DNA of 64,000 bases, from NCBI GenBank assembly GCA_944989445.1, contig CALYLW010000041.1, forward strand, positions 1,002,001 through 1,066,000. The letters are read 5' to 3'. Of this stretch, positions 49,780 through 59,627 are shown piece after piece. This DNA is from Ampullaceana balthica. Its lineage: Eukaryota; Mollusca; Gastropoda; Lymnaeidae. The notes beneath the pieces are model-generated. The model searched no databases, had not been told where the DNA came from, and saw only the letters and a list, made by a program, of their open reading frames with translations. The stretch's first letter is position 1. Each line of letters starts with the position of its first letter. Made by a program: the position numbers and the translations under genes.

Positions 49780-50400
49780 ATAGCAAACATTCAAATTTCT
49801 GTTCTTGTATCAGGCCCTCCTGAAAAAAATGGTTGCTTCAAAAGTCTCAGAACAGTATCGTCTGATGTGGCTTGTTGAAATGCTTTCCTTTTTTTTCTTC
49901 CTAAATATGTAGACTGTTCAATTAGATTAACCAGAGCGTCCCAGTCATCACTGGATGAACACTGCCTTAGTATGGGTGCTCGTGAAAGAGTGTCCGGAAT
50001 AAACATCTCTTTGCCAGTCTTGTATTCAAGAAGGATATCATATTTCATGATTCTCAGAAGCATTCTCTATTTGGTGGTGCAGATAACAGCTTTTTTTATG
50101 ATCACTTCCAATGGCTTATGATCCGACTCTACTGAACTTCTAAATACCATAGTCAACATTTCTTTTTCTGTTTGAGCATATCTTTTTTTCTTAATCTGTA
50201 AACTATCTTGAAGAATAAGCCACCGGTCTTTCACCTTAACTTAAAGTCCCTAGGCCCTCTTGTGTAGAATCCACTGACACCTTGACTGCTTCTGTCACCT
50301 TTTAGAAAGCTAACACTTGGGCTTGATGTAATTAAATCTTCAACTGGTCCAATGCTTTCTATTGTTCCAACCATAACCACTCTTTGTCCTGTTTTAACAG
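49780..50400 (-). pseudogene. Ty3/gypsy RNase H / RT connection region, decayed
   Basis: Minus-strand blocks: LLKQDKEWLWLEQ (about 50,365-50,402), VKVSVDSTQEGLGTLS (about 50,255-50,290, RNase H start with the catalytic Asp), PVAYSSR (about 50,225), and the intact 90-codon frame 49791-50063 with MLLRIMKYDILLEYKTGKEM and DTLSRAPI, the hallmark end of gypsy RNase H. The reverse transcriptase palm upstream is missing, replaced at about 50,402 by piggyBac sequence. Confidence 0.8.
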
Positions 50401-50401
50401 G

Positions 50402-51147
50402 TCTCTACTCCAGGAACATTTACGCAACTGCTACTGTTCGTACTAATAGAAAAGGTCTTCCATTGATAGCACAAAATAAAAAGAAAATGAAGAAAGGTCT
50501 GTTCAAGTGGCGTGTGAAGGATCACGTGGGTTTTGTTCAGTGGCAGGACACTAAACTTGTGAATGTTTTGTCAACTGCATATTTTCCTAATGTTGAGCTT
50601 GATGTGATGAGAACACAGAAAGATGGTTCCAGGATGTCCATCAAGTGCCCCCCCCCCAGCCAGTTGCACAGTACACTAGGAGGATGGGGGTGTTGACAGA
50701 TTTGACCAAGAGATCTTTTTATGAAGTTGGCAGAAAGTCAAAACGGTGGTGGCTACAAATCTTCTATTTCTTGTTGGATTCTGCTATTGTGAATGCGTTT
50801 ATTCTTCACAACATTGTTCACAAACAAGCTCCAGTCAAAATTATTGATTTTAGAAGACTGTTGGCACAAGAACTGTGTGGAACATTCTGCAGCCGTAAAC
50901 GCCCCAGTTCACACTTCTCAAATTTCTCCAAAAAATCCAAGGCAAATGCTCCCACAAAAGAACTAGGGTTCCTTTTGGCAATTCGTCTCGGTGATGTCGG
51001 CGTTCATCTACCAGCTGATCTTGAGTCCTTCAGAAGATGTCGGTACTGCAGTAACAAGACCAACAACAAAAGGTCAAAAATTCAATGCTCAAGATGTCAA
51101 GTGCCATTGTGTGTCACTCCCTGCTTTTCTTTATTTCATCGGTAGAA
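50402..51147 (+). pseudogene. piggyBac transposase, C-terminal part with cysteine-rich domain
   Basis: The plus-strand frame reads IYATATVRTNRKGLP, KKGLFKWRVKDHVGFVQW, LSTAYFPN and RTQKDGSRMSIKCP, then after a C-run frameshift at about 50,648-50,657 RKSKRWWLQIFYFLLDSAIV and a tail CRYCSNKT...IQCSRCQVPLC..PCFSLFH. This is the piggyBac (PGBD4-like) order: end of the RNase H-like core, then the zinc-binding cysteine-rich domain. The usual GGVD motif with the third catalytic Asp reads GVLTD, so it is likely dead. The N-terminal two-thirds and terminal repeats are absent. It lies inside the gypsy element in opposite orientation. Confidence 0.85.
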
Positions 51148-51199
51148 AGTGACTAAGATCATATTTTTCTGATGTTCAAAGTCACATTTGTTATGTGTG

Positions 51200-51985
51200 G
51201 TCAGTGGCATCTATATTGCCACCTTCACTGTACTACATGGGCAGTGGCAGTTACCTAAGAAATTGTTGACAACATCTTTGAAAGCATTCCAGGCTTCCAG
51301 TTCAACTCTGGCCAATTTAGATGTAAACTCCTCATCTTTCATTACTTTTCGGATCTGCGGTCCAACAAAGATACCTTCAGTCAACTTTTCTTCACTTACA
51401 TGTGGATTTATTTTTGACAAATACAGAAATCCTGAACCAGAATGGTCCATACTCTTGACAAAAGCTTTCATTAACCCCAATTTTATATGGAGTGGTGGAA
51501 GGAGAATTCGATGTGCTTCTACCAAAGGCTGTAACTTGACACTGTAACTTCCTGGGGTGACATCTTCTCTTGGTGGACACACTTTCTTGGCATAATGTGC
51601 AGAGTCTGCTCTGCTATCCTAGAGGTACAAAAACTGAAATTGTGAATACCCTCATTGGAGCGATAATCTGATGGCTATGGCCTTCAAATACCTACATATC
51701 AACCACTTGTGCTGGTCATAATTCAAAGAACTGATCAACAGTTTCATGTTTTCAAACGTCTATTTCAGTGTTACCGAGTGTGCCACTGGAAGTGATGATA
51801 CTGTGTTTCCATTAAATGAAAGAACTGCTTTCATACTGTGCTTTGATGAATCAATAAACTATCTACACTGATTGTGCATGCTCCTCTGGTTGAATCCAAC
51901 AACATTCGTCATGCAAAAATAGCAGTCTGTCACATTTGAAGGCTCACGCCAAACCATGGGCACACCAAATAGCATACATTTCATA
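51200..51985 (-). pseudogene. Uncharacterised multicopy (probably TE-associated) protein gene, broken
   Basis: Minus-strand blocks are MLFGVPMVWREPSNVTDCYF (about 51,920-51,978), FIDSSKHSMKAVLSFNGN (about 51,800-51,855), SLPVAHSV and, in the open frame 51211-51582, LLPPLHIKLGLMKAFVKSMD, EGIFVGPQIRKVMKD and NNFLGNCH. From memory, proteins with these blocks are found in many copies in arthropod, cnidarian and mollusc genomes and are annotated as uncharacterised. Their multiplicity suggests a mobile origin. Several middle segments are deleted and stops are present. Confidence 0.55.
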
Positions 51986-52049
51986 TATACTTTTCACTTT
52001 TGATAAATGAACTTGATGAAGGGGTGGAACGAGTCTACAAAGTTGATAA

Positions 52050-52912
52050 ATGTGTGCAGTTCACTTCTCTCCATATGAGTCACCCCAATTCCGTCATCAA
52101 TGTACCTCCTATAGAATTAGGAACCCTGGTAGACCCATTGTCTCTGCATGTTCTTGTCCAACAGAACACATTTCGGAATTCCTGGATGGTGTCATTGTAT
52201 TTAGGAGGGACAAAAACCTGCGTGGCCTACTGGTTCATAGCCGCCTTCCTAGTCCACCCAACCATCTGGGCACACTACCATGCGGCCATCGTCGTTGTCA
52301 GACATGTCCTTTTGTTAACCAGATGGACCAGATTGTCTTCCCTAAGGGGATATTTAAGATTAGGGATGGCTTTTTTTTTGCACCAGCCGCAATGTGGTCT
52401 ATACCATTGTGTAAGTGCTGCACTTTGAAATACATAGGTGAGACGGGGAGGTTACTCTCCTGCCGTATCGCAGAGCATGTACATGCGATAACACAACGCA
52501 GTGTCCTGTCTCCCGACCCTTCAATGGGCGCGACCATATGGGCGTCGATGACCTGGATGTCACCGCCATGGTCTCTTGCACAAACACACCTGGCAGGGTA
52601 AGTCTGGAGAATAGACTAATCCAAAAGTATCGGACCCTTGCACCGCATGGGATGAATGTTGTGTTTGCACCGACAACCTAATCGTTTTGCCACAACCACA
52701 CTCTCATTTCCTATGTAAGCTCACACTATTCCCTTCTTGCATCATTGACTCTTTGGATTTCACAGCAGCTACGTTTTTAATTTTTATTTTTTTATATTTG
52801 TTTTATTTGTGTACCTTTTTGTTCGTTGAGGAAGGTTCTTTGCCGAAAGATTCGCCGTTTTGTTACATCCAGTCAGGCTAACTAGTACCATGTTTGCATA
52901 TTATCCATTTAC
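52050..52912 (+). pseudogene. Penelope-like element: RT scrap, linker, GIY-YIG endonuclease and tail (copy C)
   Basis: The plus-strand frame has RNPGRPIVSACSCPTEHISE (RT fingers motif), then abruptly VIVFRRDKNLRGLLVHSRLP and CGHRRCQTCPF (the linker before the endonuclease), then after a frameshift CTLKYIGETGRLLSCRIAEH (GIY-YIG-type YIGET..L..R..EH) and GMNVVFAPT. The untranslated tail with a TTGAGGAAGGTTCTTTGCCG hammerhead-like core follows, to about 52,912. The RT palm and thumb are deleted between EFLD and GVIVF. It is inactive and the parent of the family seen as tails at 21.7 and 22.5 kb. Confidence 0.8.
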
Positions 52913-52949
52913 TAATCTATAAGCCTGATTGCAGTCCCACCCCCATTAT

Positions 52950-53010
52950 GTTCTGTGTGGTAGAATGTTACCTTGTGCACCAGTGTCCAGTTAAAAAGCC
53001 ACATGTCTCT
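52950..53010 (-). pseudogene. Ty3/gypsy aspartic protease remnant
   Basis: One minus-strand frame gives LDTGAQGNILPHR with a DTGA active-site motif at 52976-52987, preceded by VAF and one stop. This is the start of a retropepsin, in the expected position after the gag zinc knuckle (higher coordinates) and before RT. Confidence 0.7.
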
Positions 53011-53059
53011 TTTTATAAGTGAGACCGCAGAATGTTTCTTTACCACAGTTAAAATCTTC

Positions 53060-53840
53060 TGGTTGACAATTGTCAACTTTTACAAGATTTGATCTGCATA
53101 CAGAACAAAAAATTTAAGTTTTGACACAGTTGTGACATAATTTACCATAAGCGGGATATTTTCTTAGTTGATGCTTCTTGCCACAATATTTACGCTTCGT
53201 AATATCACAAACAGTTTTTGACATGTCGTGTATACTTGATTTCACAGCTTGCACATTTTTATTTTCTTCATTTATCAGATTGAGCTGCCACTCCATTCTC
53301 TCAGCTGTCCTGCATATATTTTCAGCTTTATTCGGATTCAAGTCTGACTCTCGGATTCAAGTCTGACTCTCGAAGTAATGTTGCTTTGACATGTTCATTT
53401 TTTACCCCAGCCACAATTCTATCCTTTATCAGTGATTGTTAGACTTCCGAAATTACATGACAGCTCTATAACAGACCTGAAACTAAAAGCAATCAAATCT
53501 TTCTCCTTCATTTTCATTTCTCAAGAAAAACACATGCCTTTTGAGTGTTACATTTTTTCTCGGTTGTCAATAATTTTCTAATTTCCTTAATATTCATTTA
53601 ACTGAATGGAAATTCGTGTCACATTTTGTCACATTCTCCTGTCCATTTGAAAGTATTGAAAAATTCAACTGCTTTATAGCCTTTGACGTGTAGTAATGTC
53701 ATGCTCTGCACTTCTTTGCTTTTCGTGCGGAGTCCACTGCCTATCTTCTATATTTCAGCTATTAAGAAGGACTTCTTAAACCTCCTCCAATCATCAGCAA
53801 TATTTCCATTTAGCTCCAGTGGTAGTGACGGGTATACTCG
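53060..53840 (-). pseudogene. Ty3/gypsy gag remnant with degenerate zinc knuckle
   Basis: Minus-strand blocks include NGNIADDWRRFKKSF (about 53,785-53,830), MTLLHVKGYKAVEFFNTFKW (about 53,645-53,705) and a knuckle YCGKKHQLRKYPAYGKLCHN (about 53,125-53,190, one expected Cys lost). This is the conserved gag layout of Ty3/gypsy elements of the same lineage as the RNase H at 49.8-50.4 kb. Stops and frameshifts are frequent. Confidence 0.75.
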
Positions 53841-53843
53841 GTC

Positions 53844-53863
53844 CATTTGACACCATGTAATCG
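53844..53863 (-). other. Ty3/gypsy primer binding site region
   Basis: Directly inside the 5' LTR on the minus strand, ATTACATGGTGTCAAATGG gives a TGGTGTCA-type primer-binding sequence, as expected between LTR and gag. Which tRNA it would pair with was not determined. Confidence 0.5.
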
Positions 53864-54022
53864 TAAAATCAAGACACTTGTCTGTGGTCTGTGTAAAACT
53901 ACTCCCATTGCTACCAGGAGTTCACAAGGCACGAGTTCACATTACTTGACCAGCACCTAGTCTCCAAACGTAGTCAAGTCGCATGTTCAAACAATGTGGT
54001 CACAACAAACACGTCTCTTACA
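53864..54022 (-). repeat. Ty3/gypsy element, 5' LTR
   Basis: Partner of the LTR at 48,383-48,541, in the same orientation, sharing GTGGTCTGT/GCGGTCTGT, GAGTTCACA, TCTCCAAAC, AGTCAAGTC and the TGTAAGAGACGTG start. The outer flanks (AACAC on the left side, CAATA on the right) do not form an obvious target duplication. Confidence 0.75.
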
Positions 54023-56300
54023 CAATAAACACTGAATATCTCAAACATTTTAGCATTAGAGTCTTCAAATTTAATTATTTTCAATAATTTGTGAAACATA
54101 CAAATTATTCTAAAGAAAATGTATGATGTGTACCTTGTATAATTTTGTAAATAGTTTTATTTAATAAAATTCTAAATTTATTAATGCATTGAATGGTTAC
54201 TGAAAATAATTTCAAAAACTGAAAATTTCAGTAATATTTTTACAGCATATAAAATATTTCAAATAAATCAAGTATTTTGTAAATGTTCTTTTAAATTATG
54301 CAACTAACTCTCCTCTTTTTCAAATATGTCCAACTTACTTAGAGTATAGTTTCTTCCTATTGTATCTGTTAAATAATATACTAAACTATAATACTGCTTC
54401 AAAGTTGTATGTGTGAAGTATTGTTGTGGTGTAAACACACTAGATGAAAACAGTCACAGCTCACAAATCCTTAAGGTATTAGCAAGAAAAATGGCTCTTG
54501 GAGAATAAAACATGTATTTATTTTGTTTAGACATGAAAACTTATCTTTTTTTAATGGAACTACATAATGATGTATATATTATTTAATTATGTAAATATTG
54601 ATAGTGGACATAAAATGTGAAATATTTTTTATTGTTAATAGAATGTTGAATTAGAAATACATGTAATCAACAACTTAACTCAAAAGTTTTGTCTTGTCTT
54701 TGTCCCACATCTCTTTCCTAATATGTCCAACTTTACAGATTAAATGTCTTGTTTTAAGTTTTCTGTTTTATCAATGTTAGATTATGTGCCCAAACCTTAC
54801 GACTACACAAAACTTAATGTCTGATGCAAACATACTAAAAACACTGTCACTTCACAGAACTCTCTCAATAATAGATAGTTCAAAATATGTTATGCTTTAT
54901 TACAAATTATTATATTTGTTTTTTTCCCCTTCCATCTACATAAATACTACATACATGTATAAAATTCTTTGTCTAATCTGATTACTAAACTTTAAGCTAT
55001 GATTTGTAATTTGTAGTGATGAAAACACAGTAATAAAAATTTCAACTCATAAAACGCAAATTAACATAAGACATTTAAACAAATTACTTTAGGATTAAAA
55101 TGTTTTTTTAAATCAATATTTGAGATCAATATTTTGTATAATTTTGTAAACAGTTTAAGTATATATTATCTTAATTGTTTTACTTCAATTTCCAAAAAAA
55201 TCAATTTAAAACTTTTCTCATTAAAATATTTTTAAAATTGCCCAAAGCTAATATTTAACTTTAAATTTTTATTTAAAAACTCTCATAGCTTCCCCGTTCC
55301 AACTATTGTACTTGTATTATAAGTTTAATTTTTGTTTTAAACTTATATATTAAATTTTTAAGTCAAATCTTAACGTTGCAGCAAAGTTTTATGTAAAATT
55401 TGCAAATTTTAAGCATTGGTCTGATGTAGACATTTTATACAAACAATGCCACAGCTAACAAAACTCAGATATCTTTCAGACATTAGAGCATCAGATGCTT
55501 TATATTTTTTAAATTTATTTGAAAACATTTATGAATAAAAAACATTTTCAAAATATTTTAGCCCTTATTATGTTTAAGTTTGAATGTATTTATTATAAAT
55601 TAGGCACATTTTATATTGCTGTTTAAATTATTGATTGATCAGCAACTTATCTCATCTAAAATTCTGTATAACTTATTTTACCTATGAAAACACTCACCAC
55701 TTTATTTCTTTCCAAATATGTCCAACTTATTCAATTACAATTGTGAATAATTTTGTTAAATTATAATAATTTAATTTCTATTGGATGTGGACTGAGGGAT
55801 GTAAATGTAATTGACAAATTCAATCGGGAAATTGTTTTCTTTAAAATGCTTGATGTATAATTATGTAAATATTTATAATAAGATACAATGTTTATTGTTG
55901 CTCTGAAACAATTTTATCTCAAATCTGTTTTTAAAAAATGAAATCTACTTTTGAAAATAACTCCTTTTTTCATGTTTCAAAATATGTTACCCTTACTTTT
56001 TCAAAATTTTATTAAGATGCTTTAATTAACCGAAGATGAATTCTATGCCAAATAGTTTGTGCTGCAGTAGTAAAACGGGATGTGATGTTGGCACACATTA
56101 AGTATAATGTCTATTGTAAACACATAAACACTGCCACAGTGCAAAAAACAGTAATATGATGGATGAAATTTTTCTTATAGGGAAGTTGTATATTTTGTTA
56201 ATATTTTATTGTTACAAATATATATTTATTATTGCATAAAAACTTGCTCAATCTCATGTCAAATTATTCAGATTGTCATTTTATTTTTGGAAAATTAATT
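54023..56300 (+). repeat. Degenerate array sub-repeats beyond the gypsy insertion
   Basis: Phrases of the AT-rich half of the array units continue: ATGCAACTAACTCTCCTCTTTT and ATGTCCAACTTACT (54,295-54,335), GATGCAAACATACTAAAAAC (54,822), TTGCAGCAAAGTTTTATGTA (55,376), GATGTAGACATTTTATAC and CACAGCTAAC. The T-rich block and spliced-looking modules are absent. This suggests the tandem array once ran through to about 56.3 kb and the gypsy element landed within it. Confidence 0.6.
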
Positions 56301-57480
56301 TTAGAACTATTAAGCATGAAAATGTTTTGTTAGAAATAGAGATTGATATTTTATTTGAAAAAAACTGCACTGCATGTTTACAGAGGATTAAAAAATATAA
56401 GCAAAATAAAATAATTTCCATAAATTATACATTTTATTTGTAATTCCTTTGTCCCTTACTTGATTCACTATTACTAGTGCTTTTCTACATTTATGACACC
56501 ATGACAACACACATTCCCCACATTAACATTCTGCTCAGGAAATCTAGTTAGCAATATGGAAATAATATTTAAAAACATAATTTGAAAAGTTTATCCAGCC
56601 ATATAAAATGTAACAACTTTTTTAAAAAATGTTATTCCAACTGGAATGGACTATTAACAAATAATTCTATTTAAAAGAAATAACACTATGCATTAAAATG
56701 TATATGGATTTTTTGAAATTAATAAAATACATTTCATTAAAATTTGCATTCATTAAATTGGAAGCATTTGATCAGTGACTATGTGAATGTGGGGAGGTAA
56801 AAGCAGTTGTTACACAGCCTTGAGTGTTTCATAAACAACAATACTAAAATAAATGATGCATTCCAAGCTTTAAGAAAAACTATAATTGTACTAATTTTCG
56901 ATCTCTTAAAGGCCTACTACAATTACTACAATCAGTGGTCTTTTTATGGCTGCTATGAATGTTGAGGTTTAGTCAAAGCATCTGTGTAAATAAAATTTTA
57001 TAAGGATGCTCAACCGTAGTATTAGTTGCTGGAGGTTTGGGAACATGAAGCGATATACGTAAATGTTTCGATCGTTGTCGCCTCAAATGATCCTTTTAAA
57101 AGCTTGTTAAGTCACTAATAGTCATTGACAGGATATAGCAGCTTTGTAGTACAGTAGTGAGTTCGTTAATTTATTGGCCTCGTATTCCTCAACGCCTCAT
57201 GCTGGAGTTTAATGGATGAGTTCAATGATTTGAAATGACTTAATATGATATTAAGTGAATAAAATATTTTAAAAGGCAATATATAAGTTTTAAACATGAG
57301 TCCAAATTAAAATTTTAAAATGGTTTTCATTCATGTGATTTGGGTGCATTTAAAATGTAAAATATTTAATTTAATTTAATATATATATATATGGTATAAG
57401 TCATCAGGTATAAACCATCTTATATTTTCCACAGGTTATAAAGGTTAGTATTTCAGTCATGTGTTGTGTCTAGTACTGTC
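56300..57480. other. AT-rich sequence, nothing recognised
   Basis: No repeat family, splice-bounded exon or coding frame is recognised. An AT dinucleotide run lies at about 57,378-57,393. Confidence 0.4.
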
Positions 57481-57509
57481 TAGAACAGGAAATGCTTGAT
57501 TGCGCCCAT

Positions 57510-57790
57510 CTCTCTCCAGGCTGGACCGCAGCCGATGTCCACCTTATTGGTGGTCCGCCTAGAATGGCCTGGCCTAGATCATAGACATGCAAAATGTAGC
57601 CGTTGAGTTGGCATTGAATCTCGTCCGCCATGGCCGATTTCTTCGTCTAGGTCTAGGAAGTCATACGCCCAGTAGCGATGTGTGAACACCACCCCATTAC
57701 GTGGTGTAGCCGGCCAGATGAGACATTTGCCCGGAGTGTGGAGCAAGGAGGCAGGCAAAAGAAGAGATGGAAGGACGACATCAAGGAATA
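57510..57790 (+). pseudogene. Short LINE-like remnant
   Basis: A GC-richer scrap contains a frame reading GGRQKKRWKDDIKE and a stop near 57,790, matching the 'G.Q.KRWKDD.K' segment near the C-terminus of many LINE polyproteins. The preceding bases (GGCTGGACCGCAGCCGATG) have no clear frame. Too short and decayed to assign to a family. Confidence 0.4.
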
Positions 57791-57794
57791 GAGC

Positions 57795-58060
57795 GGTGTT
57801 GCAAAATAAATCCTCCCCCGTACAAAGTCTCCCCTGGCAGATTTATTTTAATATAAAATCTTCCGGGGAGAATTTTATTTTAAGATGGATTAGAATAAAT
57901 TCCTCCCTACCTGTAAAATAATGTCTCCCCCAAAATAAGTCCACCCATCACACTTTCAATATCAGTAATATAACACTAAATATCACCCAAAAACTACAAA
58001 GAATAAAGCATAATTAATATTCAAATTTTTGAAACACATGTTTACTTTAATACTGTTTAT
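57795..58060. other. Non-coding sequence with CTCCCC/GGGGAG inverted words
   Basis: Several CTCCC words (57,813; 57,831; 57,913; 57,933) and an inverted pair CTCCCCTGG...CCGGGGAG around AT-rich centres are visible, perhaps the end of an unrecognised MITE. Nothing else is supported. Confidence 0.3.
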
Positions 58061-58271
58061 GATAGTGGCGAAGCCACAGAGATATGAGGGGTGAGGACCA
58101 TACCGCTTGATTCCATCTCAGGCCTCAGGGGTGGGGCAAATATTTTAAAAATTGCATATTTATTTGATTTAGCTTTATTTTTTAAATTAAGTTTTCACCC
58201 ATAAACAAATTGCAACATTGTGTTATGTTTCGCATCAGTTGCGTACAAAGGCAGTTGTTTGGTGTATAAAG

Positions 58272-58345
58272 GCAGATGTTTTGTTGTGCAAAAGGAATAG
58301 TTTGTTGTGCAAAAGTAATAGTTTGTTGTGTAAAAGTAATAGTTT
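58272..58345 (+). repeat. ~21-bp tandem repeat, about 3.5 copies
   Basis: The unit TAGTTTGTTGTGCAAAAGTAA recurs with single-base changes (GCAAAAGG, GCAAAAGT, GTAAAAGT). A looser upstream relative (GGTGTATAAAGGCAG) extends the tract to the left. Confidence 0.75.
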
Positions 58346-58504
58346 GTTGGTGTGATTCTTAGATTAGGTCAAGTCAACCGATCTCCGTGTATTCAGAGGG
58401 TGGGGAAGTTGCGCACCTTCTTTTATACCAGTTTAGATGACATTTCCTCATTTTCTGTTATAAATTCCTTAAAGGACAGGCCTTTCAACGTAATGAGAAG
58501 GCAA

Positions 58505-58776
58505 GACAAACAACCTAAATGACAAACAACCTAAATGACAAACAACCTAAATGACAAACAACCTAAATGACAAACAACCTAAATGACAAACAACCTAAAT
58601 GACAAACAACCTAAATGACAAACAACCTAAATGACAAACAACCTAAATGACAAACAACCTAAATGACAAACAACCTAAATGACAAACAACCTAAATGACA
58701 AACAACCTAAATGACAAACAACCTAAATGACAAACAACCTAAATGACAAACAACCTAAATGACAAACAACCTAAAT
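58505..58776 (+). repeat. Perfect 16-bp minisatellite, 17 copies
   Basis: GACAAACAACCTAAAT is repeated 17 times without a visible mismatch (272 bases), then breaks to GAGATGAG. There are no spacers, so it is not a CRISPR array. Perfect homogeneity points to very recent expansion. It lies within the hAT MITE-like element. Confidence 0.95.
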
Positions 58777-59332
58777 GAGATGAGTGTAAACTTTAAAAAA
58801 AAAGGTTTCCAAGATGTTCCTATACCATCCTGAAACGTTTAATCATTGGACCATCAACTAATGGCTGTTTGTTATTATCATTGTTAGATTGTAAACTTAT
58901 TTTAATAAAAAGAATTACACGATGGGAATGGGGGCGGGGGGCAATACTATGAATTTACCGTACCTGGTGATATTAACCCTAGCTACGCCACTGATTGTTT
59001 AAACATGAGACCTGATTTATTTTTTATTGTATTCTTTTTTATTATTATTTTTTTAATATTTTTTTTTGGAATTCTAAGCTTTTGCATTTGTTGTGTGTTC
59101 TGAGACAGCTACACTACTTGTAATCCTCTTTAATAGCTATTTCTACCGATTACTATATTTTAAAAGTCAACTTAAAAATGTTATAAATTTTAAAACTTTG
59201 GCTACTTGCATTTATCGAACTTCCAGATATATGTTTTAACGATAACGGTAAAAGACAGTGATAATAATTTTGAATACTTCTTTGAATATGAGTTTTAAAA
59301 AAATGTTTACAAAATAACTATCACACCAGCGG

Positions 59333-59400
59333 CGTAGCGTGGGTATATGCCGCCGGGGCAGAATCTAGGTTTGCCGCCCTCTACCCCCCCCCTTTTTCCG
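59333..59400 (+). mobile_element. Partial hAT MITE end
   Basis: CAGCGGCGTAGCGTGGGTAT starts a fragment with GCCGCCGGGGCAG typical of hAT ends. Only the left end is present; the fragment runs into AT-rich DNA and then the next MITE. Confidence 0.5.
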
Positions 59401-59422
59401 GTAAAATATTATATGATAATAC

Positions 59423-59627
59423 CAGAGGCGTCACTAGGGTTTGTGTAACCCAGTGCGGTAGCTCAGGGTGTCAACTCCCCACGACTTACCGCTACCCTAT
59501 AGACATTCTTCGAATCTCCCAGTGCAAAATAACGAGAACATACATAATTTTACATTTACGTGACATCCCTTGTGATGGTGTCACCCGGTGCGGTCCCCAC
59601 CCCTCACACCCCCTAGTGATGCCACTG
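59423..59627. mobile_element. hAT MITE (GCGTCACTAGGG family), copy 2
   Basis: Terminal repeats CAGAGGCGTCACTAGGG and (reverse complement) CAGTGGCATCACTAGGG bound 205 bases. Target duplications are GATAATAC (59415-59422) and GATAATAT (59628-59635). Internal phrases GGTGTCACCCGGTGCGGTCC and CGACTTACC are shared with copies at 35.2 and 62.45 kb. Confidence 0.85.

Larger units (their letters stand above)
58063..58993. mobile_element. hAT MITE-like element containing a minisatellite
   Basis: Ends TAGTGGCGAAGCC (left) and CAGTGGCGTAGCTAGGG (reverse complement of right) are diverged hAT terminal repeats. The flanks ACTGTTTA (58052-58059) and ATTGTTTA (58994-59001) match at 7 of 8 positions if three extra bases are allowed on the left. 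The interior carries a 21-bp repeat run and a 16-bp minisatellite, and no transposase. Confidence 0.5.

Noticed and set aside
50352..50401. Extension of the piggyBac frame upstream of 50,402
   Set aside because: These bases encode gypsy RNase H-region residues (DLLKQDKEW) on the other strand; the upstream start codon is not piggyBac sequence.
53864..54022. Target-site duplication of the gypsy element
   Set aside because: Flanking bases outside the two LTRs do not match over 4-6 bases, so no duplication is claimed.
58505..58776. CRISPR-like array
   Set aside because: The 16-bp units abut without spacers and the host DNA is clearly eukaryotic; it is a minisatellite.
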